A stretch of DNA of 64,000 nucleotides from Streptacidiphilus rugosus AM-16 (GCF_000744655.1 NZ_JQMJ01000004.1:2294001-2358000); one strand, 5' to 3'; numbered from the stretch's first letter, positions 43,324 to 53,518 are shown. Numbers and translations are program-made. Notes: a model not told the origin generated them from the sequence alone.

Positions 43324-44928
43324 TCACATCCGGAAGACGCCGTAGCCGCCGCGTGCGCCCTCGATCGGCGCGCCGTGGACGGCGGAGAGGCAGAGGCCGA
43401 GGACGGTCCTGGTGTCGCGCGGGTCGATCACGCCGTCGTCGTAGAGGCGGCCGGAGAGGAACATCGGCAGCGACTCGGCCTCGATCTGCTGCTCCACCAT
43501 GGCGCGCAGACCGGCGTCTGCCTCCTCGTCGTAGGCCTGACCGCGGGCGACGGCCGAGGCGCGGGCCACGATCGAGAGCACCCCGGCGAGCTGCTGCGGC
43601 CCCATCACCGCCGACTTGGCGCTGGGCCAGGCGAAGAGGAAGCGCGGGTCGTAGGCGCGGCCGCACATCCCGTAGTGGCCCGCGCCGTAGGAGGCGCCGA
43701 TCAGCAGCGACAGGTGCGGGACGCGGGAGTTGGAGACCGCGTTGATCATCATCGCGCCGTGCTTGATGATGCCGCCCTGCTCGTACTCGCGGCCGACCAT
43801 GTAGCCGGTGGTGTTGTGCAGGAAGAGCAGCGGGATGTCGCGCTGGTTCGCCCACTGGATGAACTGGGTCGCCTTCTGCGCCTCCGCGCTGAACAGCACG
43901 CCCTGCGCGTTGGCCAGGATGCCGACGGGATAGCCGTGGATCCGCGCCCAGCCGGTGACCAGGCTCGGCCCGTACAGCGGCTTGACCTCGTCGAAGTCGG
44001 AGCCGTCCACGACGCGGGCGATGACCTCCCGCGGGTCGAAGGGCTGCCGCAGGTCGGAGGGGACGATGCCGAGCAGCTCCTCCTCGTCGTACTTGGGCGG
44101 CTCGACCAGGGCGGTGGCCGGTCCCGGCCCCTGCTTGCGCCACTCCAGCCGGGCGACGATCCGCCGGGCCCGGTGGATCGCGTCGGCCTCGTCGGCGGCG
44201 AAGTGGTCGGCCAGGCCGGAGACGCGGGCGTGCATCCGCGCGCCGCCCAGCGACTCGTCGTCGCTCTCCTCGCCCGTCGCCATCTTGACCAGCGGCGGGC
44301 CGCCGAGGAACACCTTGGACCGCTCGTCGATCATCACGACGTGGTCGGACATGCCGGGGACGTAGGCGCCGCCCGCGGTGGAGTTGCCGAAGACGACGGC
44401 GACGGTCGGGATTCCGGCGGCGGAGAGGCGGGTGAGGTCGCGGAATATCGCCCCGCCGGGGATGAAGATCTCCTTCTGGCTGGGCAGGTCGGCGCCGCCG
44501 GACTCGACCAGGCTGACCAGCGGCAGCCGGTTCTCCAGCGCGATCTGGTGGCAGCGCAGCGCCTTCTTCAGCGTCCACGGGTTGCTCGCCCCGCCGCGCA
44601 CGGTCGGGTCGTTGGCGGTGATCAGGCACTCGGTGCCCTCGATCCGCCCGATCCCGGTGACCATGCCCGCGCCGACCGGGTACTCGCTGCCCCAGGCGGC
44701 GAGCGTGGACAGTTCCAGGAACGGGCTGTCCGGGTCGATCAGCAGCTCGATCCGTTCGCGCGGCAGCAGCTTGCCGCGGGCCCGGTGGCGGTCCACGTAC
44801 TTGGGGCCGCCGCCGGCGACGGCCTTGGCCTGCTCGGTGTCGAGTTCGGCCAGCTTCTCCAGCATCGCCGCGCGGTGCGCGGCGAAGTCCGCGCCGTGCG
44901 GGTCGACGCCGGTGGACAGAACGGTCAC
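43324..44928 (-). CDS. Acyl-CoA carboxylase beta subunit (carboxyltransferase)
   Basis: This 534-residue carboxyltransferase has both crotonase-like halves: LVESGGADLPSQ, FGNSTAGGAYVPGMSD and LGGPPLVKMATGE in the first, and GILANAQGVLFSAEAQKATQ and SYGAGHYGMCGRAYDPRF in the second. It resembles methylcrotonyl-CoA and geranyl-CoA carboxylase beta subunits (LiuB/AtuC). GTG 44928 overlaps the AtuA-like stop. No HMG-CoA lyase or enoyl-CoA hydratase of the leucine pathway is nearby, which slightly favours a non-leucine substrate. Confidence 0.9.
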   Translation of the reverse strand: MTVLSTGVDPHGADFAAHRAAMLEKLAELDTEQAKAVAGGGPKYVDRHRARGKLLPRERIELLIDPDSPFLELSTLAAWGSEYPVGAGMVTGIGRIEGTECLITANDPTVRGGASNPWTLKKALRCHQIALENRLPLVSLVESGGADLPSQKEIFIPGGAIFRDLTRLSAAGIPTVAVVFGNSTAGGAYVPGMSDHVVMIDERSKVFLGGPPLVKMATGEESDDESLGGARMHARVSGLADHFAADEADAIHRARRIVARLEWRKQGPGPATALVEPPKYDEEELLGIVPSDLRQPFDPREVIARVVDGSDFDEVKPLYGPSLVTGWARIHGYPVGILANAQGVLFSAEAQKATQFIQWANQRDIPLLFLHNTTGYMVGREYEQGGIIKHGAMMINAVSNSRVPHLSLLIGASYGAGHYGMCGRAYDPRFLFAWPSAKSAVMGPQQLAGVLSIVARASAVARGQAYDEEADAGLRAMVEQQIEAESLPMFLSGRLYDDGVIDPRDTRTVLGLCLSAVHGAPIEGARGGYGVFRM

Positions 44929-46631
44929 AGCAGGGCCTCCGGGATGTCGAGGTGCCGGGCGCGCAGCCACTCGCCGAGGGCCTTGGCCTGCGGGTCGAAG
45001 CGGGCCCGCGAGGCGACGCCCTCGCCGAGGATCCCCTCGACGGTGAAGTTGAGCGCGCGAAGGTTCGGCAGCAGCGTGCGGGTGACGGTCAGACCGGCCG
45101 TCTCGGGCAGGAGTTCGCGCAGCGCGGCGGTGGTGAGGGTGTGCGCGAGCCAGCGCCAGCCGGCGTCGCTGCGGGCCCAGACGCCGATGTTGGCGTTGCC
45201 GCCCTTGTCCCCGCTGCGCGCGCCCGCGACCAGGCCGAGCGGCGCACGGCGGGTCGGACCGCCGGGGACGGGTGGCGGCGGGAGTTCGGGGTCGGGCAGC
45301 GGCTCCAGCGGCAGGGACGCGGGTGCGGCCGGGACGGCGCGGCGGGTGCCGTCGGGCAGCACGGCCGTGTGCGGGGTGTCGGCCGGGTCCGCCTCGAGCG
45401 CCTCGAAGATGCCGTAGGGCGTGCCCTTCTGCGGCATCCCGGCGAGGTGGAAGCCGGGATAGCCGGCCAGCGCCAGCTCGATCGGCGCGGCGGAGACCGC
45501 CCGGCCGACCAGGGCGGCGTCGGGGTCGCGGGCGACCAGCCGCAGCAGTGCGCTGGCCTCCTCCTCGGTGGCGGCGTCGGAGTGGTCGGTGCGGGCCAGC
45601 GTCCAGCGGAGCTCGGCGGGACGGCTCTTGCCGAGGCTCGTGTCGAGTTGACTCCTCATCAACTCGGCCTTCTCCTCGATGTCGAGCCCGGTCAGCACGA
45701 AGAGGGCCTCGCCGATCCAGCCGCCCAGACGGTTCACGCCGACCTTGAGGGTGGGCGGCGGGGCCTCGCCGCGCACGCCGTGGATCAGCACCCGATCCGG
45801 GCCGTCGGGGGCGAGCCGCACGCTGTCGAGCCTGGCGGTCACGTCGGGGCCCGCGTAGCGGGCGGGGCCGGTCTCGTAGAGGAGCTGGGCGGTGACGGTC
45901 TCCGTGGTCACCGCGCCGCCGGTGCCCGGGTGCTTGGTGATCACGGCCGAGCCGTCGGCGTGGATCTCGGCGAGCGGGAAGCCGGGGTGGCCGAGGCCGC
46001 CGGGGATCTCGTGGAAGAAGGAGAAGTTCCCCCCGGTCGCCTGCGTCCCGCACTCCAGCACGTGCCCGGCGACGACGGCCCCGGCGAGCCGGTCCCAGTC
46101 GTCGGCGGCCCAGCCGAAGTGCGCGGCGGCGGCCCCGCTGACCAGGGCGGCGTCGGTGACCCTGCCGGTGACCACGACGTCCGCGCCGGCGCCCAGGCAG
46201 GCGCTGATGCCCCAGCCGCCGAGGTAGGCGTTGGCCGCGAGCGCGTCGGGCCGCTGCGCGCGGACGGTGGCGAGGACGTCGTCCCCCTCCACGTGCGCGA
46301 TCCGCGCGGCCCCGAGACCGAGCCGCTCGGCGAGCTCCCGCAGCCGGTCCGCGAGCCCGGCGGGGTTGAGCCCGCCGGCGTTCACGACGATCCGCACCCG
46401 CCGGTCCAGCGCGAGGCCGAGGCACTCCTCCATCTGGCGCAGAAACGTCCTGGCATAGCCGAGCGACGGATCCTTCAGCCGGTCCCGCCCGAGGATCAGC
46501 ATGGTCAGCTCGGCGAGATAGTCCCCGGTCAGCACGTCCAGCGGCCCGCCGGTCAGCATCTCGCGCACCGCGTCGAAGCGGTCCCCGTAGAAACCGGACG
46601 CGTTCCCGACCCGCAACGGCCCTTCGGGCAC
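44925..46631 (-). CDS. AtuA-like protein (DUF1446)
   Basis: This 568-residue protein starts at GTG 46631, preceded by GGGGAGAG. The N-terminal about 440 residues are the AtuA domain (RVGNASGFYGDRFDA, GDYLAELTMLILGR, NAGGLNPAGLADRL, VVVTGRVTDAALVSG). The C-terminal about 110 residues are the AtuA-associated alpha/beta domain (GARSGDKGGNANIGVW, LNFTVEGILGEGV). AtuA is required for citronellol/geraniol catabolism in pseudomonads, with unclear chemistry. As first gene of a unit with carboxylase and acyl-CoA dehydrogenase genes, it points to acyclic-isoprenoid or similar branched-acid use. Confidence 0.88.
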   Translation of the reverse strand: MPEGPLRVGNASGFYGDRFDAVREMLTGGPLDVLTGDYLAELTMLILGRDRLKDPSLGYARTFLRQMEECLGLALDRRVRIVVNAGGLNPAGLADRLRELAERLGLGAARIAHVEGDDVLATVRAQRPDALAANAYLGGWGISACLGAGADVVVTGRVTDAALVSGAAAAHFGWAADDWDRLAGAVVAGHVLECGTQATGGNFSFFHEIPGGLGHPGFPLAEIHADGSAVITKHPGTGGAVTTETVTAQLLYETGPARYAGPDVTARLDSVRLAPDGPDRVLIHGVRGEAPPPTLKVGVNRLGGWIGEALFVLTGLDIEEKAELMRSQLDTSLGKSRPAELRWTLARTDHSDAATEEEASALLRLVARDPDAALVGRAVSAAPIELALAGYPGFHLAGMPQKGTPYGIFEALEADPADTPHTAVLPDGTRRAVPAAPASLPLEPLPDPELPPPPVPGGPTRRAPLGLVAGARSGDKGGNANIGVWARSDAGWRWLAHTLTTAALRELLPETAGLTVTRTLLPNLRALNFTVEGILGEGVASRARFDPQAKALGEWLRARHLDIPEALL

Positions 46632-46699
46632 GGCGACTCTCCCCTCACCTCTGGCGTGGCACAGCGCGGCAGAACCAGCCTGGCAGCGGGACAAGAAAC

Positions 46700-46721
46700 A
46701 ATCAAGCGTGCTTGCTTGATT
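46700..46721. promoter_or_regulatory. 22-bp palindrome between AtuA operon and divergent GNAT-like gene
   Basis: AATCAAGC (46700-46707) and GCTTGATT (46714-46721) are perfect arms around 6 bases, with CAAGCGTGCTTG nested inside. It lies 69 bases upstream of the AtuA start and next to the TACGCT -10 of the divergent gene. A TetR-type operator is likely; the TetR at 39.2 kb is the best candidate. Confidence 0.7.
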
Positions 46722-46741
46722 TTCTGGACTACGCTGGCGCG

Positions 46742-47425
46742 ATGGCTCCAGTCGATCTTGCCGACGACCCGCATGCGCTGCTCACGCTGCTCCTCGACGC
46801 CGCCGACGGGCGCTTTCCCGCGGTGGACGGCGAGGTGGAAGTGCTGCCGCCGTTGCGGAACGGGCTGGGCTGTTCGTTCGCGTTCACCGGGCACGCCGTG
46901 GTCGCCACCGCGCGCAGCGCGGAGGAGGTGCGGGCGCAGGGGCCGGACGGGTTCGGCGGCTCGGCCGGTCCCGACTTCCTGCGCTGGCTGGCCGGCCCCG
47001 ACGGGTGGATCGGCTGCCTGGACGCCTCCCTCGTCGCCCACGGCACCGGCCGCCCCGGCGAGCGCGCGGCGCTGCCCGTGACGACGGAGCACGACGCGCA
47101 CGCGCGCGTCCGCTACGCCCGCGAACTGCGGGAGGAGGTGCGGGTCTTCGGCGACGAACGCGGCTTCGTGACGCTGAGCGCCGGCCTGGCCGGACGCCCG
47201 GAGTTGAGCGTCGAGCTGCCGGAGGCGGCGCGCCACGGCAAGGGCGACGGCCGCTCCCTGCTGCGCGACGCCCTGACGCTGATCCCCTCCGGGGAACCGG
47301 TCTTCGCCGCCGTCTCCCCGGGCAACGCCCGCTCGCTGCGGTCGTTCCTGGCCGTGGGCTTCGTACCCATCGGCAGCGAGGTCGTGATCAGACCCGCAGG
47401 CGCAGGGCGCGGACAGGCGAGCTGA
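46742..47425 (+). CDS. GNAT-fold-like acetyltransferase-related protein
   Basis: This 227-residue protein has no strong motif in its first half (LPPLRNGLGCSFAFTGHAVVAT, GFGGSAGPDFLRWLAGPDGW). It ends in SPGNARSLRSFLAVGFVPIGSEVV, the usual last strands of GNAT acetyltransferases. ATG 46742 follows a TACGCT hexamer by 6 bases and has no Shine-Dalgarno, so it is probably leaderless. Acetyl-CoA binding is not proven by a visible RxxGxG/A motif. Confidence 0.6.
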   Translation: MAPVDLADDPHALLTLLLDAADGRFPAVDGEVEVLPPLRNGLGCSFAFTGHAVVATARSAEEVRAQGPDGFGGSAGPDFLRWLAGPDGWIGCLDASLVAHGTGRPGERAALPVTTEHDAHARVRYARELREEVRVFGDERGFVTLSAGLAGRPELSVELPEAARHGKGDGRSLLRDALTLIPSGEPVFAAVSPGNARSLRSFLAVGFVPIGSEVVIRPAGAGRGQAS

Positions 47426-47518
47426 GAGAGGAAAGGAAGCGATCGCAGGACGGAGCGGCACCCAGTCTCGCCCGGGACCAGGCCGAGCACGCCTCCGGCC
47501 GACGGCCCACCGGCACCC

Positions 47519-48178
47519 CTACTCCGGGTCGGGGCGCCGCCTCGCGAAGATCATCGCGCCGCGAGGGCTCTCCGCCGAGGTCAGCGTGGTCTGGGCCTCG
47601 ACGGTGAAGCCCGCCGCGTCGAGCCGGGCCGCGACCCGGTCCGGCTGCCGCCGGTGGACGTGGACGTGGACGGGGCTGCCGTCGAAGCCCTTCGTGCGCA
47701 GCACCGACTCGTCCCCGACGTGGAAGGCGAGCAGCAGCGGAGCGCCTGGCCGCAGGGCGCGGCGGAAGTGGCCGAGGACCGTCCCGATCTCCTCCTCGGG
47801 GACGTGGATCAGCGAGTACCAGGCGAGCAGGCCGGCCAATGAGGCGTCGTCGACGTGCGCGTCGAGGTCGGTCATCGAGCCGGTCTCGAACCGCAGGCGG
47901 GGGTGGTCCCGGCGGGCCACCTCGATCATCGCCGGGGACAGGTCGATCCCGAACGCGTCCACCCCCAGGCTCCGCAGGTGGGCCGTGATCCGGCCCGGCC
48001 CGCACCCCACGTCCGCCACCGCGCCGCCGCCGGCGCTGCGCACCTGGTCGGCGAAGAGGGCGAGGGCCGCGCGTTCGTGGGGCGTCTCGTCGAGGAGGTC
48101 GCGCACCCAGTCCGCGTAGGCGGCCGCGAGGGTGTCGTAGGACGTCCGGGTGTCCGCCAGCCAGTCTTCACTGCTCAT
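47519..48178 (-). CDS. Class I SAM-dependent methyltransferase
   Basis: This 219-residue methyltransferase has motif I VADVGCGPGRITAHLR, followed by FGIDLSPAMIEVARRDHP and GLLAWYSLIHVP (motif II/III region). ATG 48178 lies 7 bases after TACGGT on the minus strand, fitting a leaderless message; a GTG at 48187 is an alternative. The substrate is unknown. It lies between the GNAT-like gene and fadA5, with its own promoter in the fadA5 3' flank. Confidence 0.85.
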   Translation of the reverse strand: MSSEDWLADTRTSYDTLAAAYADWVRDLLDETPHERAALALFADQVRSAGGGAVADVGCGPGRITAHLRSLGVDAFGIDLSPAMIEVARRDHPRLRFETGSMTDLDAHVDDASLAGLLAWYSLIHVPEEEIGTVLGHFRRALRPGAPLLLAFHVGDESVLRTKGFDGSPVHVHVHRRQPDRVAARLDAAGFTVEAQTTLTSAESPRGAMIFARRRPDPE

Positions 48179-48224
48179 GGCGGACACCGTAGTTCACGAC
48201 CGCCGGCGTCGGGCGGGCGACCGC

Positions 48225-49415
<1,191 letters not shown>

Positions 49416-49437
49416 CTAGAACTGATACTCGTTCTAG
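49416..49437. promoter_or_regulatory. AGAAC-N8-GTTCT palindrome upstream of fadA5
   Basis: CTAGAAC and GTTCTAG are perfect 7-bp arms around TGATACTC. The inner 18 bases match the aldehyde dehydrogenase site at 31404 at 16 positions, with the same orientation to the downstream gene. Confidence 0.65.
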
Positions 49438-49492
49438 TTCTGCGGACCTTTGTATTCGCCGCAGAGCCCTCGCGCAAGGCCCTTGCATCCAC

Positions 49493-49507
49493 TAGAACGT
49501 GTTACTA
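49493..49507. promoter_or_regulatory. KstR-like operator upstream of cyp125
   Basis: TAGAACGTGTTACTA has the AACGTGTT core and left half of the KstR pattern; the last fixed position is T instead of A. It lies 57 bases upstream of the cyp125 start, in the fadA5-cyp125 intergenic region. Confidence 0.6.
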
Positions 49508-49522
49508 CCGTCGGGGATAGAT

Positions 49523-49537
49523 CTGACGCTCCGTCAG
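49523..49537. promoter_or_regulatory. CTGACG-N3-CGTCAG operator upstream of cyp125
   Basis: CTGACGCTCCGTCAG is identical to the site at 13492, and identity extends left to ATCTGACGCTCCGTCAG. It begins 41 bases before the cyp125 ATG and could block a promoter whose -10 overlaps TAGATC (49518-49523). Confidence 0.65.
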
Positions 49538-49563
49538 AGAGGCGCAGCACTGGAGGCCCCGAG

Positions 49564-50796
49564 ATGTCCTGCCCGGCCCTGCCCAACGGTTTCGACCCGA
49601 CCGATCCGGAACTGAACCAGCAGCGGATCCCGCTCCCGGAGTTCGCGGAGCTGCGCCGGAGCGCCCCGGTCTGCTGGATCCCGCAGGCGGACGGCACCAG
49701 CGGCTTCGACGACGGCGGCTACTGGGCGGTCACCCGCCACGCGGACGTCAAGGAGGTGTCCACCCACCCGGAGACCTTCTCCTCCAGCGCCAACACCGCG
49801 ATCATCCGCTTCCACCCGGGCATCCAGCGGGACGCCATCGACAACCAGCGGCTGATCATGCTGAACATGGACCCGCCGGAGCACACCCGGCTCCGCTCCA
49901 TCGTCCAGCGCGGCTTCACCCCGCGCGCCGTCAACGCGCTCCAGGACGCGCTGCGCGACCGCGCCGAACGGATCGTCCACTCCGCGATCAAGGAGGGCAG
50001 CGGCGACTTCGTCGCCGACGTCGCCTGCGAACTGCCGCTCCAGGCGATCGCCGAACTGATCGGCGTCCCGCAGCAGGACCGGGGCAAGATCTTCCACTGG
50101 ACCAACACCATGGTCGGCTACGACGACCCCGACCTGGCCATCACGCAGCAGCAGGGCATGGAGTCCGCCGCCGAACTGATGATGTACGCCATGGGGATGG
50201 CCGAGGAGCGCAAGGGCTGCCCGGCCGACGACATCGTCACCAAACTGGTGGCCGCCTCCGACCAGGGCAACCTCAGCTCCGACGAGTTCGGCTTCTTCGT
50301 GCTGGTGCTCGCGGTGGCGGGCAACGAGACCACCCGCAACGCCACCACCCACGGCATGCACGCACTGCTGACCCACCCCGAGCAGTGGGAGCTCTACAAG
50401 CAGCGCCGGCCGCAGACCGCCGCCGACGAGATCGTCCGCTGGGCCACCCCGGTGACCTCCTTCCAGCGGACCGCCCTGCGCGACGTCGAGCTGGGCGGCA
50501 CGGAGATCAAGGCCGGCCAGCGGGTCGGGATCTTCTACGCCTCGGCCAACAACGACGAGTCCGTCTTCGAGCGCCCCGAGGTCTTCGACGTCCTGCGCGA
50601 CCCGAACCCGCACCTCGGCTTCGGCGGCGGCGGCCCGCACTTCTGCCTGGGCGCGAACCTGGCCAGGCTGGAGATCGACCTGATCTTCAACGCCATCGCC
50701 GACGCCATGCCGAACATGCGCCTCACCGGCGACCCGAGACGGCTGCGCTCGCCCTGGCTCAACGGCATCAAGCGGCTGGACGTCCGGTACGCCTGA
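49564..50796 (+). CDS. cyp125: Cytochrome P450, CYP125-like steroid C26/C27-monooxygenase
   Basis: This 410-residue P450 has the I-helix AGNETTR (E255-T256), the K-helix ExxR in EIVRWATP and the heme loop FGGGGPHFCLGANLAR with Cys361. Long stretches such as VMLNMD-PEHTRLR, RGFTPRAV, CELPLQAIA and WATPVTSFQRTALRD recall mycobacterial CYP125, which oxidises the terminal methyl of the sterol side chain to start its degradation. ATG 49564 follows GGAGG; the upstream open frame crosses the operators. The ferredoxin at 29.65 kb is the candidate electron donor. Confidence 0.9.
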   Translation: MSCPALPNGFDPTDPELNQQRIPLPEFAELRRSAPVCWIPQADGTSGFDDGGYWAVTRHADVKEVSTHPETFSSSANTAIIRFHPGIQRDAIDNQRLIMLNMDPPEHTRLRSIVQRGFTPRAVNALQDALRDRAERIVHSAIKEGSGDFVADVACELPLQAIAELIGVPQQDRGKIFHWTNTMVGYDDPDLAITQQQGMESAAELMMYAMGMAEERKGCPADDIVTKLVAASDQGNLSSDEFGFFVLVLAVAGNETTRNATTHGMHALLTHPEQWELYKQRRPQTAADEIVRWATPVTSFQRTALRDVELGGTEIKAGQRVGIFYASANNDESVFERPEVFDVLRDPNPHLGFGGGGPHFCLGANLARLEIDLIFNAIADAMPNMRLTGDPRRLRSPWLNGIKRLDVRYA

Positions 50797-50810
50797 CGCC
50801 CCGCGAACGG

Positions 50811-50846
50811 GGAGCGGCGGCCCGCAGGTGCGCGGGCCGCCGCTCC
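50811..50846. terminator. Bidirectional hairpin terminator between cyp125 and nuclease genes
   Basis: GGAGCGGCGGCCCGC and GCGGGCCGCCGCTCC form a perfect 15-bp stem with loop AGGTGC, placed exactly between two convergent genes. There is no T-run, as is common in streptomycetes. Confidence 0.85.
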
Positions 50847-50864
50847 GTCGGTCCGTCTCCGGCA

Positions 50865-53345
50865 CTACGGCCGGAACTGGACCTCCTGCGGGTCGTGGTC
50901 GCTGGTCTGGTTCGCGTACTCGGAGTTCATGTGCACCACCTGGTACGACACGTCGCCCACGCCCGGCGAGACCAGGATGTGGTCCAGCACCTGCGAGACG
51001 CCCTCGTACACGTAGGTGTACTGCTGGTCGGTCGGCAGCGTGGTGATCAGGTCGGTCAGGATCGACGGGCCGGTGCCGTCGGCCGTGCCGGTGGTCAGCG
51101 AGTGCAGCGCCGGGCTGAACTGGTAGTCGTTCAGGTCGCCGACGACCACCACGTTCGCGCTCTTCTTGGCGTTCAGGAGCTGCTGCACGAAGTCGTGCAC
51201 CACCTGGGCCTGGCCGGAGCGCTGCAGCGCCGAGGACTGCGCAGGGAACTGGAAGCGTCCGTCCTGGTTCTGGTCGCCCAGCTTCGCGTCGAAGTGGTTC
51301 GCGATGACGAAGACCGGCTTGCCGCCGAAGCTGAACTCGCCGACCAGCGGCTTGCGGCTGGAGCCCCAGACCGGGTTGGTCGGGTCGATCCGGCCGGGCG
51401 ACAGCGTCAGCTGCGGCTCGCCGTCGACCTTGGTGACGGCGGTGCCGGTGGTCGAGCGGTTGACGTCCGCCGCGCCCCGGTCCACGAAGGAGACCCGGGC
51501 CGGGTTGAACAGGAACACGACGCGGATGTTGCCGCCGGGCTGGCCGCCGTCCTGGTCGTTGACCGGGTCGATCTCGCGGTAGCTGTACTGCGGGCCCCCG
51601 GCCGCGGCGATCGCGGCGGTGAGCTTGCCGATGGTCTGGTCGGCCGCGACGGTGCCGTCGTCGGTGGCGCCGGAGTTGTCCTGGATCTCCTCCAGGGCGA
51701 CGATGTCCGGCTTGGCCAGGTTGGTCACGATGCCCTGGGCCAGCGCCGCGAACTTGCTGTCCGCGTTGGACGGGGCCAGGTTCTCCACGTTGTAGGTGGC
51801 GATGGAGAGCTGCCTGGCCTTGCCGGGGGTGGCCACGACCGGCTTCAGGCCGTTCGACTGGACCGTGCCCAGGCTGGAGGCGGCCAGCAGGAAGCCGCCG
51901 TACTGCGAGTAGTCGATGGCGCCGACCGTCGCGCCGGTGAAGGCGTCGCCCACGCTGACGCCGGGCTTGCTGCCGTCGTCGGCGACGACCTCCAGGCGGC
52001 CGGACGGCGTCTTGTTCTCGCCCAGCAGCTCGCTGCCGCCGCGGTAGCTGACCGCCTCGGTCGGCTTGACCGTGACGTACTGCTCACCGTAGGCGTCGGT
52101 GGGGCCGATCACCCGCGCGTCGTCGATCTCGACCCGCATGCCCTCGATGGACTCGTAGTAGTCCAGCACCGAGCGGCTCGGGGTGATCGGGGTGGTCTCG
52201 ATGTTGGCGCCGCCGAGGTCGGGGGCGTACACCGAGGGGACCGTGCCGGCGTTCAGCACGATCGGCGCGGGCAGCGCGTTGCCGCTGCTGAGCGTGGTGA
52301 CGGTGGGGCCGGTCAGCTCGGTCTGCGAGAGGTTCGAGGTGGTGGCCGCGGTGTCGCCGCTCGCCAGCGGGTAGTACTGCTGCACCTTGGCGGTGACCAG
52401 CACCGAGTCGCCCACCGCGACCGTCGGGGCGGCGGAGCCGGTGTAGACGAAGACGCCCTCGCTGGTGGCCGGGTCGGCGTCCGGGTTCGGGTCCTGGATC
52501 CAGAAGCCCTTGGTGCCGCTGGTGCGCAGCGCGGTGACCACGCCGGGGACGGCGGTGACCGTCTTGCCGTTGTACGGCGAGAGCCAGGAGGTGCCCTGGA
52601 TGTCGTGGATCCGCAGCGGGCCGGGCGTCGGCGTCGGGGAGGCGCTGGCCGACGCGGACGCGGACGCCGAGGCGGAGGCCGAGGCCGAGGAGGACGGCGT
52701 GGTGACGGGGGTCGCGGTGTTGCGCGGACCGGGGGTGACGGCGGTGAAGTCGGCGCCGTTCTGGTCCGTGTCCGTCGAGGCCGCGTCGCGGGCGGCCGCG
52801 GTGGTGTTGCTGAGGGCCGGCGCGTCGGCGCTGCCCTCGTGGACCACGGCGGTGCCGTAGCCGACCAGGTCGCGCACGGTGGTGTCGGCGGCGCAGTCGG
52901 CCGCGGTCTTGCAGGCCAGCGCGGTCTGCGAGGTGACCAGCGCGACGGTGCCGTTGGTGCCGCTCATGTTGACCGAGCCGGTGGCGTCCGGGGTCGGCAG
53001 CGCGTCGGTGCCGCCCGTGCCCGCCGCCTCCTGGACCAGGTAGTACCCGCCGGGGGCGATGCTGCCGGTGAGCGGGGTGACCTGCCAGGTGGTGGTCGCG
53101 CCGGGGGTCGCCGAGATGTACTGGACCGACCAGGCGGACAGGTCCACGGCGGTGGCGCCGTTGTTGTGCAGCTCGATGAAGTCGTTCTTCAGAGTGGCGC
53201 CGGTGTTGCCGCCTCCTCCGAAGACCTGACTGACGACCACGTCGGCCGAGGGCGTCGCCCCGGCTGTCGGTGCGACGACGACTGCCGCGACGGCTCCACC
53301 GGCTGCGACGGCGGCGAGCAGTACGCGGGAACGGGTTCTGGACAC
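50865..53345 (-). CDS. Secreted ExeM/NucH-like nuclease with lamin-tail domain
   Basis: This 826-residue protein has a signal peptide (VLLAAVAAGGAVAAVVVAPTAGA). A lamin-tail domain at about 30-190 follows (VVSQVFGGGGNTGATLKNDFIELHN). After a Ser/Ala-rich linker comes an OB-like region (IHDIQGTSWLSPYNGKTV). The C-terminal endonuclease/exonuclease/phosphatase domain has YNVENLAPSN, IVALEEIQDN, NHFDAKLGD, VVVGDLNDY and SDHDP. It degrades extracellular DNA or other phosphodiesters, probably for phosphate or nucleotide scavenging. It is not linked to the steroid genes. Confidence 0.9.
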   Translation of the reverse strand: MSRTRSRVLLAAVAAGGAVAAVVVAPTAGATPSADVVVSQVFGGGGNTGATLKNDFIELHNNGATAVDLSAWSVQYISATPGATTTWQVTPLTGSIAPGGYYLVQEAAGTGGTDALPTPDATGSVNMSGTNGTVALVTSQTALACKTAADCAADTTVRDLVGYGTAVVHEGSADAPALSNTTAAARDAASTDTDQNGADFTAVTPGPRNTATPVTTPSSSASASASASASASASASPTPTPGPLRIHDIQGTSWLSPYNGKTVTAVPGVVTALRTSGTKGFWIQDPNPDADPATSEGVFVYTGSAAPTVAVGDSVLVTAKVQQYYPLASGDTAATTSNLSQTELTGPTVTTLSSGNALPAPIVLNAGTVPSVYAPDLGGANIETTPITPSRSVLDYYESIEGMRVEIDDARVIGPTDAYGEQYVTVKPTEAVSYRGGSELLGENKTPSGRLEVVADDGSKPGVSVGDAFTGATVGAIDYSQYGGFLLAASSLGTVQSNGLKPVVATPGKARQLSIATYNVENLAPSNADSKFAALAQGIVTNLAKPDIVALEEIQDNSGATDDGTVAADQTIGKLTAAIAAAGGPQYSYREIDPVNDQDGGQPGGNIRVVFLFNPARVSFVDRGAADVNRSTTGTAVTKVDGEPQLTLSPGRIDPTNPVWGSSRKPLVGEFSFGGKPVFVIANHFDAKLGDQNQDGRFQFPAQSSALQRSGQAQVVHDFVQQLLNAKKSANVVVVGDLNDYQFSPALHSLTTGTADGTGPSILTDLITTLPTDQQYTYVYEGVSQVLDHILVSPGVGDVSYQVVHMNSEYANQTSDHDPQEVQFRP

Positions 53346-53483
53346 GGTCCTCCTGCGATCCTTCGGGACGGATTCGGGACGGATTCTGAAGGGCGTTCAG
53401 GGGCCAGCATGGGGCGGTCGGATGAACCCCGTGTGGCGAATCGGAAGATTGCCGCTGTGAGTTTGCATAAGCGCAGGTCAGAT

Positions 53484-53518
53484 CAGTTCTACGCGCGATG
53501 GCTACGCGCGTGGAACTG
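53484..53518. other. 35-base hairpin in the nuclease-MFS intergenic region
   Basis: CAGTTCTACGCGCG and CGCGCGTGGAACTG pair completely (one T-G) around a 7-base loop ATGGCTA. It lies about 120 bases upstream of the exporter gene and 139 bases upstream of the divergent nuclease gene. The 295-base gap 53346-53640 holds no gene. The hairpin could be an operator or an RNA element. Confidence 0.6.
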
